DNA from: CAIJXV01 sp964497135
GTDB lineage: Bacteria; Verrucomicrobiota; Kiritimatiellia; CAIKKV01; CAIJXV01
DNA: 6,583 nt
Direction: 5' to 3'
NCBI GenBank assembly: GCA_964497135.1
Contig: CAZCDO010000208.1
Coordinates: 1-6,583 of the forward strand
Below the pieces are notes generated by a model, which was given only the letters and a program-made list of their open reading frames with translations, ran no database searches and was not told the origin of the DNA. Each line of letters opens with the position of its first letter. Within the stretch, counting starts at the first letter, position 1. Position numbers and translations under genes: made by a program. Positions 1 through 6,544 of this stretch are shown piece by piece.

Positions 1-1
1 G

Positions 2-451
2 GCGGGGAGAAGGGGCTTTACCCTGGTTGAGATGTTGACGGTGATGCTTCTCATGGCGATCATCCTGATGGCCGGGGTGGTCTCTTGGAACAGTGTCAAG
101 CGCGGGTCTGAAATGCGCACTGCGATTAACGATGTCCGGTCGTCGATGGCGCTGGCCCGGCAATATGCCGTCCTCAAAAGAACGGTGATCCGGATCGACA
201 TTCCGGATCCGGCCGGCCAAGGCTATTATATCACGAATATGGCGGGGGGGTCTTTGATGCGGGGCGGGTTTCAGGAACTTCCTTTGGGGGTCCGATTCGG
301 AAATACAGCGGCTTATCAAATCGATTTCCGACCCAATGGCGGAATTAAAGGCAACCAGAGCTACGATCTGATTCTGGTGGATGTGTTGAATTCCAAGAAT
401 ACGAATGTCTTAAGTGTGAATGGGTTGACCGGGATCATCAACTATGAGTAA
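2..451 (+). CDS. GspH-like type IV pseudopilin, 5' end outside window
   Basis: Minor pseudopilin of a type II secretion or type IV pilus-like system, expected in the inner membrane and then in the pilus fibre after cleavage by a prepilin peptidase. The reading frame is open from base 2, so the ATG at 32 is internal; the visible part is 149 residues. Visible residues 5-10 read GFTLVE, the class III prepilin processing site (Gly-1, Phe+1, Glu+5), followed by a hydrophobic helix to about residue 27. An amphipathic stretch with SMALARQYAVLKR follows, typical of the GspH family, then a beta-rich C-terminal half including FRPNGGIKG and an ending VNGLTGIINYE, as in GspH proteins. It is first in a four-gene unit and overlaps the next gene by 8 bases (ATG at 444, stop at 449-451). 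In Verrucomicrobia the equivalent would be cassette protein D. The class is clear; the exact family name is less certain. Confidence 0.85.
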   Translation, partial: AGRRGFTLVEMLTVMLLMAIILMAGVVSWNSVKRGSEMRTAINDVRSSMALARQYAVLKRTVIRIDIPDPAGQGYYITNMAGGSLMRGGFQELPLGVRFGNTAAYQIDFRPNGGIKGNQSYDLILVDVLNSKNTNVLSVNGLTGIINYE

Positions 452-1094
452 GACGCTTGCAAAAACTCCCGTGGACGACACAATCCTTCGGCGGGGCTCA
501 CTTCGGCATGGCTCAGTGCAAGCAGGACAGGAGGTCGTTCCTCCATTGTTGCAAACAAGCCGTTTCCCTGTTTTCTGGAGGGTCGGGCTTGCTACTCAGC
601 GAAGGCTTCTTTCGCTACGAAGCACGAGCTGTCCCGACCGTAGGCGGCAGGTGGCGGGTTTCAGTATGATCGAAATCAGCCTGGCGTTATTGGTGGTGGC
701 CATGGGGTTGTTGATTTTGATGTCGCTGTTGCCCTCCGGTTTGAAAGAGGTCGAATCGGCGACGGAGAACACCCGGGCGGCGATGTTTGCGGACGATCAG
801 TTTAATGGGTACCAGGCCAATGCGCTCAAAGTCGAGTCTCCCGCCGAGTTTCAACTCCTGCCCCACCCGGTTTCGATTTTCGGAAATTTCGATACGGGCG
901 ATGTGCGGGCGGAACCTTATCCCGGCACCAACGGGGGACCCCTGCGCTGGAAATATTTTGTCAAATTGAATACCACGGTGACGTCCTCGCCGGTGTGGCG
1001 GGTGCGGCTGGAGGTCAAGAACGGGGCGAGCGGACCCTTTACCAAGCCGGTGGTGTTTTATACGGAATTGATTTATGGAGCGCCTCCCCCATGA
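444..1094 (+). CDS. GspI-like pseudopilin (Verru_Chthon cassette protein B-like) with abnormally long leader
   Basis: Second pseudopilin of the cluster, 216 residues. The processing site is AGFSMIE at residues 71-77 (Gly72 at -1, Phe73 at +1, Glu77 at +5), followed by a membrane helix at about 78-96 that ends in LLPSGL. That ending resembles the LLPxGL found after the helix of Verru_Chthon cassette protein B. The C-terminal half (about 120-216) is beta-rich, as in GspI/GspJ globular domains. The start at 444 overlaps the previous stop, and the end overlaps the next start as ATGA at 1091-1094. The oddity is a 72-residue, Arg-rich leader, where prepilin leaders are usually about 5-25 residues. 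DNA from about 530 to 640 inside it is full of inverted repeats and looks inserted. There is no other in-frame ATG before the cleavage site. In-frame GTG (516), TTG (546, behind AGGAGG at 529-534) or GTG (651) are possible alternative starts. Confidence 0.8.
   Translation: MSKTLAKTPVDDTILRRGSLRHGSVQAGQEVVPPLLQTSRFPVFWRVGLATQRRLLSLRSTSCPDRRRQVAGFSMIEISLALLVVAMGLLILMSLLPSGLKEVESATENTRAAMFADDQFNGYQANALKVESPAEFQLLPHPVSIFGNFDTGDVRAEPYPGTNGGPLRWKYFVKLNTTVTSSPVWRVRLEVKNGASGPFTKPVVFYTELIYGAPPP
529..544. repeat. Short hairpin with an embedded AGGAGG
   Basis: GGAGG (530-534) and CCTCC (540-544) form a perfect 5-bp stem with a 5-base loop, within the unusual leader-coding region. On the plus strand AGGAGG at 529-534 lies 11 bases before an in-frame TTG at 546, so it could serve as an internal ribosome-binding site sequestered in the hairpin. 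Such use is speculative. Confidence 0.45.
577..640. repeat. Nested palindromic repeat inside the pseudopilin leader
   Basis: A perfect 7-bp outer stem is formed by GGTCGGG (581-587) and CCCGACC (633-639). Inside it lies a second hairpin, AGCGAA (598-603) with TTCGCT (611-616), and a competing one, GCTTC (605-609) with GAAGC (619-623). The layout suggests one repeat inserted into another. The element is in frame with the pseudopilin coding sequence and encodes about residues 45-66 of the leader. The 9-mer GCTACGAAG at 614-622 recurs in inverted orientation in the repeat at the end of the window. Confidence 0.7.
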
Positions 1095-1657
1095 AGACCG
1101 GCCGAAAACAGTTGGCGGACGGATTCACCTTGATCGAGTTGCTGGTGGCGATGTTTATTCTCGTCATTGTGGTCATGCTCACCAGTCGGTTGTTCAATAC
1201 CGCTTCGCAGGTTTGGGCCACGGGAACCCGCAAGGCCGAAGTGAATTTGGTTGGACGGTCGGTGCTGGATTATTTGGATCGGGAGCTGTCGCGGGCGGTG
1301 TTTTCGACCAATAGCGCCCGGTTGTATCGGCCGGCGTTGATCAGCGACGGTCTGGAATACCAGATCCTGAGCGATAGCACCAATGGGTTGGTCATGGACG
1401 GCCTGGTGGAGACGGTCCGGATCCGTCTTGATGGCACGCGGGTGCTCCGGGGCAACACCGAAATCGTCAAAAACATCGATGTCCTCACGTTTGTCCTGGA
1501 TCAGGAGGATCTGAATTGGCCGACGTATGTGGACATCACCCTGAAATTCCGGGCGGCGGACGATCGCATCCGGAGCCCGCCCGCCAGTTTTTACAATACG
1601 TTTACGAAGCGGGTCTATTTCCCCAATTACAGCAGGAGCCGCTATGACGATTACTGA
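1091..1657 (+). CDS. GspJ-like pseudopilin (Verru_Chthon cassette protein C-like)
   Basis: Third pseudopilin, 188 residues. I place the start at ATG 1091 rather than the upstream in-frame ATG at 995: 1091 forms an ATGA overlap with the preceding stop, has GGAG at 1077-1080, and gives a normal 11-residue leader (MKTGRKQLADG). Residues 11-16 are GFTLIE (cleavage after Gly11, Phe12 at +1, Glu16 at +5), and the membrane helix runs to about residue 30. The segment after it, TSRLFNTASQVWATGTRKAE, is typical of GspJ-type proteins and of cassette protein C, which carry a Trp around +30. The remainder has a GspJ-like layout: a helix ending in LDRELSRAVFS, then strands with residues such as GLEYQILSDS and ITLKFRAAD. 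It probably sits in the pseudopilus tip with its I- and K-type neighbours. Its 3' end overlaps the next gene by 14 bases. Confidence 0.85.
   Translation: MKTGRKQLADGFTLIELLVAMFILVIVVMLTSRLFNTASQVWATGTRKAEVNLVGRSVLDYLDRELSRAVFSTNSARLYRPALISDGLEYQILSDSTNGLVMDGLVETVRIRLDGTRVLRGNTEIVKNIDVLTFVLDQEDLNWPTYVDITLKFRAADDRIRSPPASFYNTFTKRVYFPNYSRSRYDDY
1634..1638 (+). promoter_or_regulatory. Shine-Dalgarno AGGAG for the large GspK-like gene
   Basis: AGGAG lies five bases before the ATG at 1644, inside the end of the preceding coding region. It supports that start and the 14-base overlap. Confidence 0.7.
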
Positions 1658-4220
1658 TCGCAATGGGAAGCGGGGCCGAAGCCGGGACGGCATTGCCCTG
1701 GTGGTGGTGTTGGGCATGCTGGCGATGATGACTCTGCTGGCGACGGCGTTTGTCTATTTCATGCGCACCGAGAATACCATCGCCAATTATTATCGGATGG
1801 ATATCTCCTCCCGGCATGTGCTGAATGTCGCCCTGGCCCGGGTTTTGATGGATCTCAATACGGAATTAAAAAACGAGGTGTATCCGGATTGGCAAGGCCA
1901 GGCGAACGTCAAAACTTCACCAGTTGATCCCAGCGATCCGCCGATGCTTCCGCCTCAGGAGGAGTTTGGCGATGCCATGGCCAAGGCCGTCTCCAATATG
2001 CCCGCCGGGGCGTTTGTGGCATTGGGCGTGCATGAGGGCATTCCGCGCGACATGTTGAACACCACCGGCCCCGCTTTTGCCGACGGCAACATCAACTACG
2101 TCGTGGTTAATTTGACCCAGAATTCGGCGGGCTGGATCGAGTCGATTAGCGGCTCCCTCGTCCCGGTCCGGAATAAAGGCGGAAGGATCAACTGGGTGGC
2201 CGGCGATCGGTTCGCCAAAATTCCTCTGCCCAGTTGGGACTTTGTTGAGGTCGATGATATGACATCCTTTTCGGCAAAATCAGATAAACGCGTCCGGTAT
2301 GCCTATGCGGTTTTCAATTGTTCGGGCTTGCTGGACGCCAATTACGTCGGGGCATCGAATGCGGTCCGACAACTGGGAACCGGCTACAACGAAATCCAGT
2401 TGGACGCATTGGTTGGCCGGGATTTTATCGACACCGGCGCCGTAGACCTTTTTTTGGATGAGCGTAAAGATTTCGGTGTGAAATACGAAAGCATCCAGGA
2501 ACTTTTCGAACAGAACAAGGGGTTTGATTATTGGCCCGAAAACTTTGCCGTGTATTCCCGTTTCCCGTGGGGCCAATATGCGCCGTCCAACGCGCTGGCG
2601 TTGACCGGAGGCGTTAACTGGGTGCAGACACAAGCGGTGGCCTTTAGAAACAAACTGATAGCCAGTGACCCCGGCCGATTTAACGGCACCAATTCACAAT
2701 GGGTTTTTGACAGTTTGATGGATTACCTCGATCAAAATTCCGTCCCAACCAATATGCAGGCCATGCCGCCTTATGGTGGGCCATCGATGGAATTATGCCC
2801 CATGATCAATGAAATCGGCATCACCAATTATTTGACGCTTAAGCCGGACGGCACACTAACGCATACCATGTTGCCCTACGTTGAAGTCTGTTATCCATTT
2901 TTGGAGCTTCCGGTCGTCAATAATTACCGGCTGGAAGTGGAACTGCAATATTTCAACCCATACGGAAAAACGGACTCGCGATTTGTTCCGACTCCCACTA
3001 CGATCACATATTTCAGAACTTTGCCGGCGATGTCTTTGGGGGTGAAATATCGATCCATCAATCTAGGCTTTCATATCAGTCCGCCGATAACTTACACCAA
3101 TAACGCATTAGTCGACCTCGACAAACCCAATCTTCGTCTTTTAGTAATTGTCAAACGCGCCCAGATCTTCGATTCGGCCAACCGCCTGGTCGATGCCGTG
3201 CCCTTCCCGATCAATCAAGCCGGGTCGCAGTTGTTTTTTTCAGTGCCTTTCCAGGAACCGGATGGATATGTTCTGCCGACCACGGCGGTAGCCACCACCA
3301 ATACGGTCAATCTGGGTTGGGGTGGAATGGAATGCGTTGATCCCCGCTTCAACTGGCGGCGGGTATCAGCCGTCGATGTGTCCGATTTTTATTGGAAAAC
3401 TTATCGTCCATCCAACACGACGGCCATATTAGCCGACAGGACCCAACCTTCCATGACCTTGACCTTAGTGGGACCTTCCTTTGTGAATAATTGCACGACC
3501 AGTTATTGGGCAACCTCGGGCTGTTCCGATCCGTTCGATGAGATGCATGTTCCTTTCCCGACCAACAACAACCGATCCCTGCAAAGCATCAGCGAGTTGG
3601 GTTACTTGCCGGTGGGGAAATGGGATACCATCCGCCTGGTGGGTGGCGTAAATTATCCGGCCGACAAAATATTCGAATCCTTCACCCTGGCGACAAATGC
3701 CGTGGCCCGGGCGAAGATCAATCCCAACACCTACGATCCGGATGTATTGGCCGCAGCCTTTTACAATATGCCGCTCGATCGATTCCCCTTCCAGAACACG
3801 GCCACCGTGGCGCGGTTAAGCCTCGATGACGCCCGCGCGTTGGCGATTTTGTGGACGAACGCGGTGGTTCAAAAGCCCATCGCCAATTATACCGACTTGA
3901 TCGGGCATGTGACGAATATGATGGATACGTTCCCGTATGCGAACAACCTCTTTGCGACGACCAATCACAGCGTGCCGTTCCGGAACGAATCCCTGCTTCG
4001 CAACACGGTGGGGTTGTTCGATGCCCGGCAGAACTATTTCTTCATCGTGATGGTGGCCGCCGAGATCACCAAGGGGTTCGACAATGTCGATGTGCAGCTC
4101 AAGAACCAAGTCTTTAGTTTTAACAGTCGGTCTGCCTTGATAGAAATCTGGCGGGATCCCTATGTGGTGAACGGCCAAAACGCGACGATCCTGCGGAATT
4201 ATCGATTGCTGGATGATTAA
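1644..4220 (+). CDS. Large GspK-like / Verru_Chthon cassette protein A-like pilus tip protein
   Basis: An 858-residue protein, last gene of the unit. After a basic N-terminus (residues 1-15) there is a single membrane helix at about 17-40, beginning DGIALVVV, and then a long polar helix (41-76) as in pilin-like N-termini. It has no Glu at +5 of the expected cleavage site (Val21 if Ile17 is +1), which is a hallmark of GspK. Around residues 360-369 it has DYLDQNSVPT, resembling the D-[YW]-[IL]-D-x-[DN]-x-x-P segment of GspK proteins. CPMINEIG at 385-392 and the closing part (ARQNYFFIVMVAAEI ... LIEIWRDPY ... LRNYRLLDD) resemble cassette protein A. GspK proteins are usually about 300-350 residues, so more than 500 extra residues, mostly beta-rich and Asn/Thr/Pro-rich, are present. 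I infer a tip cap of a pseudopilus. The family call is from memory; the extra region has no domain I recognise. Confidence 0.75.
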   Translation: MTITDRNGKRGRSRDGIALVVVLGMLAMMTLLATAFVYFMRTENTIANYYRMDISSRHVLNVALARVLMDLNTELKNEVYPDWQGQANVKTSPVDPSDPPMLPPQEEFGDAMAKAVSNMPAGAFVALGVHEGIPRDMLNTTGPAFADGNINYVVVNLTQNSAGWIESISGSLVPVRNKGGRINWVAGDRFAKIPLPSWDFVEVDDMTSFSAKSDKRVRYAYAVFNCSGLLDANYVGASNAVRQLGTGYNEIQLDALVGRDFIDTGAVDLFLDERKDFGVKYESIQELFEQNKGFDYWPENFAVYSRFPWGQYAPSNALALTGGVNWVQTQAVAFRNKLIASDPGRFNGTNSQWVFDSLMDYLDQNSVPTNMQAMPPYGGPSMELCPMINEIGITNYLTLKPDGTLTHTMLPYVEVCYPFLELPVVNNYRLEVELQYFNPYGKTDSRFVPTPTTITYFRTLPAMSLGVKYRSINLGFHISPPITYTNNALVDLDKPNLRLLVIVKRAQIFDSANRLVDAVPFPINQAGSQLFFSVPFQEPDGYVLPTTAVATTNTVNLGWGGMECVDPRFNWRRVSAVDVSDFYWKTYRPSNTTAILADRTQPSMTLTLVGPSFVNNCTTSYWATSGCSDPFDEMHVPFPTNNNRSLQSISELGYLPVGKWDTIRLVGGVNYPADKIFESFTLATNAVARAKINPNTYDPDVLAAAFYNMPLDRFPFQNTATVARLSLDDARALAILWTNAVVQKPIANYTDLIGHVTNMMDTFPYANNLFATTNHSVPFRNESLLRNTVGLFDARQNYFFIVMVAAEITKGFDNVDVQLKNQVFSFNSRSALIEIWRDPYVVNGQNATILRNYRLLDD

Positions 4221-4226
4221 GGTTTG

Positions 4227-4560
4227 CCCTTCGAACGGAGTGGCGATCAACTCGTAGTGTTGCTGAAAGCCAAGGATCCGGTCTTGGAGCGCCGCCAGCG
4301 ACGGGAAGTCATTCGGGGTAAGCGCTTTTCGGTCCAGGATCGAGACGTAAATTTCGATCTGGTTAAGCCAACTGGCAGGTAAGGGGCCGTGAACCAGGAT
4401 AAGATTGGGGTATTTCTTCTGGAGGCACTGGCATCTTCATGGAGCCATTGCCAAACGGTCTTCTCGCTCATGGTCGCGACCCAACCAGTGGAGCGAACAT
4501 ATCGAGCGATACAGGAGCCCACTTCACCCCGCAATGAGTGACCTACGACCAGTTTAGTCT
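4227..4560 (-). pseudogene. Remnant of an IS630-family DDE transposase, internally deleted
   Basis: Read on the minus strand, 4560 to 4430 encodes a fragment containing IARYVRSTGWVATMSEKT and VWQWLHEDA, matching the linker region before the catalytic domain in IS630-type transposases. From 4421 down to 4227 a different frame encodes KKYPNLILVH, ASWLNQIEIYVSIL, RKALTPNDFPSL, FQQHYELIATPFEG, which is the typical end of the DDE domain; the catalytic Glu is the codon at 4353-4355. The frame change at about 4422-4430 joins HEDA directly to the C-terminal part, so most of the catalytic core, including both Asp residues, is lost. No terminal inverted repeats or target duplication were identified. 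The remnant starts within a few bases of the large GspK-like gene's stop codon and fills most of the gap to the next gene. It is not functional. Confidence 0.75.
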
Positions 4561-4601
4561 GTTCATCCCGGCGCGGGTCCGGTAATCTGATGGTTTTAGG
4601 T

Positions 4602-4607
4602 AAAGGA
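4602..4607 (+). promoter_or_regulatory. Shine-Dalgarno AAAGGA choosing ATG 4617
   Basis: AAAGGA lies nine bases before ATG 4617. The upstream in-frame ATG at 4590 has no comparable site, so 4617 is preferred. Confidence 0.55.
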
Positions 4608-4616
4608 ATTCGAAGC

Positions 4617-5342
4617 ATGACCCCACAATCCGAGTTGCCGGAAGGATTCCGGCGGATGATTGATGAATTGGCGGAGAATCGGCACGGCACCCCGGCGATG
4701 ACCCGGCGCGCCTTGACCCTGTGCCGTCAATTCAAGTTCAGCCCCTGGGTGGGGTGGGCGGTGGTCGAAGGGAAGGTCGATCTGGCTGAGGCCGGTCGCT
4801 TGGATGGCGCGGCGAAATGTCCCGCCCTGCAAGGCGCGATCTTGGATCAAAATTTACGGATCGCCGATTTGGAAAACAGCTATCCCTATGCCCCCTATTT
4901 TCTGGCGCATGATCTGATGTCCGCCGGCGGGGGGCCTTTCAAACGGGTCAGTGAGGCGGTGTTTGTGGCCAAGACGTTGCTGGCCGGCGAACGCCTTCAG
5001 GGGGGAGTGGAAGCCGCTCTGCCCCGGGTTCGCTTACAAACCCTCGACCACTATCGGACGGTGGCCGAACAGATTCTGAGTTTACGGGATCATGAAGGAA
5101 TGCCCTTGGAGGCCGCAACGGATGTGGTATTGGGCCTCATGCCGCTGGCCGTGGCGCGGCGGCGGATGGCGCTGCGCCGGGAAGATGAACGGCATTCTGC
5201 CTCCGAGAGGGAACGGGGTGTCGTACGCCGGTATACGAACCGAACCTCAGGTCCGGGTCGCACCGGGCGCACTGCGGATCGTCCGGAACCGGCCCGTCCC
5301 GGTCCACGCCACCGCGCATTGCAGAACGATCGATACACCTAA
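4617..5342 (+). CDS. Hypothetical protein with Arg-rich C-terminal tail
   Basis: A 241-residue predicted soluble protein that I do not recognise. No signal peptide or membrane helix is visible. Residues 8-60 are mostly helical with a conserved-looking patch, LCRQFKFSPWVGWAVVEGKVDLAEA; residues 86-100 contain NSYPYAPYFLAHDL; residues 112-190 look helical, including VFVAKTLLAGERLQGGVEAA and HYRTVAEQILSLRDHEGMPLEAA. From about residue 190 the composition changes abruptly to Arg/Pro/Gly/Ser-rich. The last 31 residues (211-241) are encoded by DNA that is also the 3' end of the opposite-strand transporter gene, so the tail may be a by-product of a lost stop codon or a rearrangement. The start is chosen by AAAGGA at 4602-4607. 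It lies directly behind the transposase remnant, so its upstream DNA may have been altered by that insertion. Function unknown; no link to the pseudopilin cluster is shown apart from same-strand proximity. Confidence 0.65.
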   Translation: MTPQSELPEGFRRMIDELAENRHGTPAMTRRALTLCRQFKFSPWVGWAVVEGKVDLAEAGRLDGAAKCPALQGAILDQNLRIADLENSYPYAPYFLAHDLMSAGGGPFKRVSEAVFVAKTLLAGERLQGGVEAALPRVRLQTLDHYRTVAEQILSLRDHEGMPLEAATDVVLGLMPLAVARRRMALRREDERHSASERERGVVRRYTNRTSGPGRTGRTADRPEPARPGPRHRALQNDRYT

Positions 5343-6419
5343 CGCGCCGGCGCAGACCGCATACATCGCCGCCGGGTTTCCGCTCCATTTCATGAAGTAT
5401 TCGCTCACGATCAGGCCGGTGAAAGAGCCCAGTCCCACCAGGCATTCGTTGATGCCGATATTGCGCGACCGCAAGCCGGAATTGCCGGCATAATAGACCG
5501 CCGAGAAATAGGCGAAGCCCGCCCAGAGTCCGAGAACGCTCATGCCCGTGGCCAGGAAGCCGATCGAAGGGTGCAGGCTGATCAGGATCAGGAGTCCCGC
5601 CGCGTCGCCCTGGATGAGGACCAGCGGGGTTTTTCGATACATCAGGGATCGCAGGGAAATCATGCCCGCCCCGGCCAGTGCTTGAATGAACATGTGCAAA
5701 AAGAGGGGTAATCCCGCCAACCAGGGCGCGATGTTTTGGCCGGCGCAGAGCGCCGGGTAAAAGGTTTGAATCGGGCGCTGGACAAACATGGCCGTGAAAA
5801 TAATCAGCCAGGCGACGCCGACATAGGCGCCATGGACCGGGGCTGAGCCCGCCGGACCGTTTTCCACATGTTCATCCGCCGAGGGTGCGGATTCGGGACG
5901 GGCTCGGTGCCGGAAGAGCAGGAATCCGATCAGCCCGCCGACGATCAGGAGCAGGGCGATGAGAACGCCCGAGCCGAAATTGTACAGGGTCCCGGACAAC
6001 AGGAACCCCAGGCTGGATCCGCCGCTCCAGGCCAGGGTGTAAAGTCCGGTCGCCCGGGCCAGTCCGCCGGGCGGCGCGTCCCCACGCATGAAGGTTTGAA
6101 AGGCGTTGAAAAAGAAGGCTGCCGCGATTCCGAAACAGGCCATCCCGGCGAAAACCGGCCCGAACTTTCGGGCGAGGATGCCCCAGATCCCGGCGGCGAT
6201 GCAGGTGAGAATACCCACCACCAGGAAGGCCCGCGCGTTGCGGCGGCTCAGAACCCACCCGACGCCCAGGCTGGTTGCCATATAGGTGAGCTGGAAAATA
6301 CCGCCGATCCAGGCGCATTCCCGGTCGGTGAGTCCACTGCGGCCGGCGCTGTAAAAGACGGCGAAATAGACCAAAAAAATCACCAGGTCCATCAGGGCCG
6401 GGCAGGCGAATATCAACAC
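5247..6419 (-). CDS. Major facilitator superfamily transporter
   Basis: A 390-residue polytopic inner-membrane protein with about 12 predicted helices in two bundles: roughly residues 3-23, 37-58, 64-82, 88-108, 122-144, 149-169, then 198-214, 228-250, 263-282, 286-308, 323-343 and 350-372. Between helices 2 and 3 is GVGWVLSRRNARAF, a degenerate form of MFS motif A (GxxxDRxGRR). A hydrophilic linker (about 170-197) separates the halves, as usual in MFS proteins. The loop before helix 11 (AGNSGLRSRNIGINECLVGLGS) resembles the RxxxxGxxExxxGxG stretch I recall from a group of bacterial MFS carriers. The start is GTG at 6419-6417, supported by AAGGAG at 6431-6426 with 6 bases of spacing. Substrate cannot be told from sequence. 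The gene is convergent with its neighbour and overlaps it by 96 bases. Confidence 0.9.
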   Translation of the reverse strand: MLIFACPALMDLVIFLVYFAVFYSAGRSGLTDRECAWIGGIFQLTYMATSLGVGWVLSRRNARAFLVVGILTCIAAGIWGILARKFGPVFAGMACFGIAAAFFFNAFQTFMRGDAPPGGLARATGLYTLAWSGGSSLGFLLSGTLYNFGSGVLIALLLIVGGLIGFLLFRHRARPESAPSADEHVENGPAGSAPVHGAYVGVAWLIIFTAMFVQRPIQTFYPALCAGQNIAPWLAGLPLFLHMFIQALAGAGMISLRSLMYRKTPLVLIQGDAAGLLILISLHPSIGFLATGMSVLGLWAGFAYFSAVYYAGNSGLRSRNIGINECLVGLGSFTGLIVSEYFMKWSGNPAAMYAVCAGALGVSIVLQCAVAWTGTGRFRTIRSAPGATRT

Positions 6420-6425
6420 GGAGGA

Positions 6426-6431
6426 CTCCTT
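6426..6431 (-). promoter_or_regulatory. Shine-Dalgarno AAGGAG for the MFS transporter
   Basis: On the minus strand AAGGAG lies six bases before the GTG at 6419. It fixes the start codon as GTG. Confidence 0.75.
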
Positions 6432-6462
6432 CGGTTCGGGCGGTGAAACGCGCAGTAGTCAA

Positions 6463-6483
6463 GCCGAACGGCGGGCGTTTGGC
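6463..6483. repeat. Hairpin upstream of the MFS gene
   Basis: GCCGAACG (6463-6470) and CGTTTGGC (6476-6483) can pair over 8 bases, with one G-U pair in the plus-strand RNA, around a 5-base loop. It lies about 44 bases upstream of the transporter start and has no T-run. It could be an operator or a leader hairpin, or chance. Confidence 0.35.
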
Positions 6484-6544
6484 AAGCGGGAAGTAGCATT
6501 TCGTAAGGGGTCAGTGACGGGGGATGAAAGGTAGGGCGGTTTCG

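Noticed and set aside
995..1090. Upstream start for the third pseudopilin (ATG 995)
   Set aside because: It would add 32 residues overlapping the second gene by about 100 bases; the ATGA overlap at 1091 gives a normal short leader.
1073..1717. Minus-strand open frame of 214 codons
   Set aside because: It lies antisense to the third pseudopilin gene; its His/Arg/Pro-rich product is typical of a shadow frame in GC-rich DNA.
3816..4250. Minus-strand open frame of 144 codons
   Set aside because: Its first residues are the end of the transposase remnant (IATPFEG); the rest is antisense to the large tip gene with no recognisable motif.
4221..4260. Intrinsic terminator after the pseudopilin unit
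   Set aside because: No GC-rich hairpin with a T-run is present; the sequence is explained by the transposase remnant.
4560..4588. Possible promoter (TGTTCA, 17 bases, TAATCT) before the hypothetical gene
   Set aside because: The -35 match is only 3 of 6 and such matches are expected by chance.
4247..4690. Minus-strand open frame as an intact gene
   Set aside because: Only its middle has transposase similarity; its beginning is antisense to the hypothetical gene and its end is out of frame with the true transposase C-terminus. It is treated as part of a pseudogene.
5868..6446. Plus-strand open frame of 192 codons
   Set aside because: It is antisense to the MFS gene, and its Gly/Glu/Gln-rich composition is typical of the complement of a membrane-protein gene.
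6440..6490. Possible minus-strand promoter (TTGCCA / TTGACT) before the MFS gene
   Set aside because: No convincing -10 box at a proper distance.
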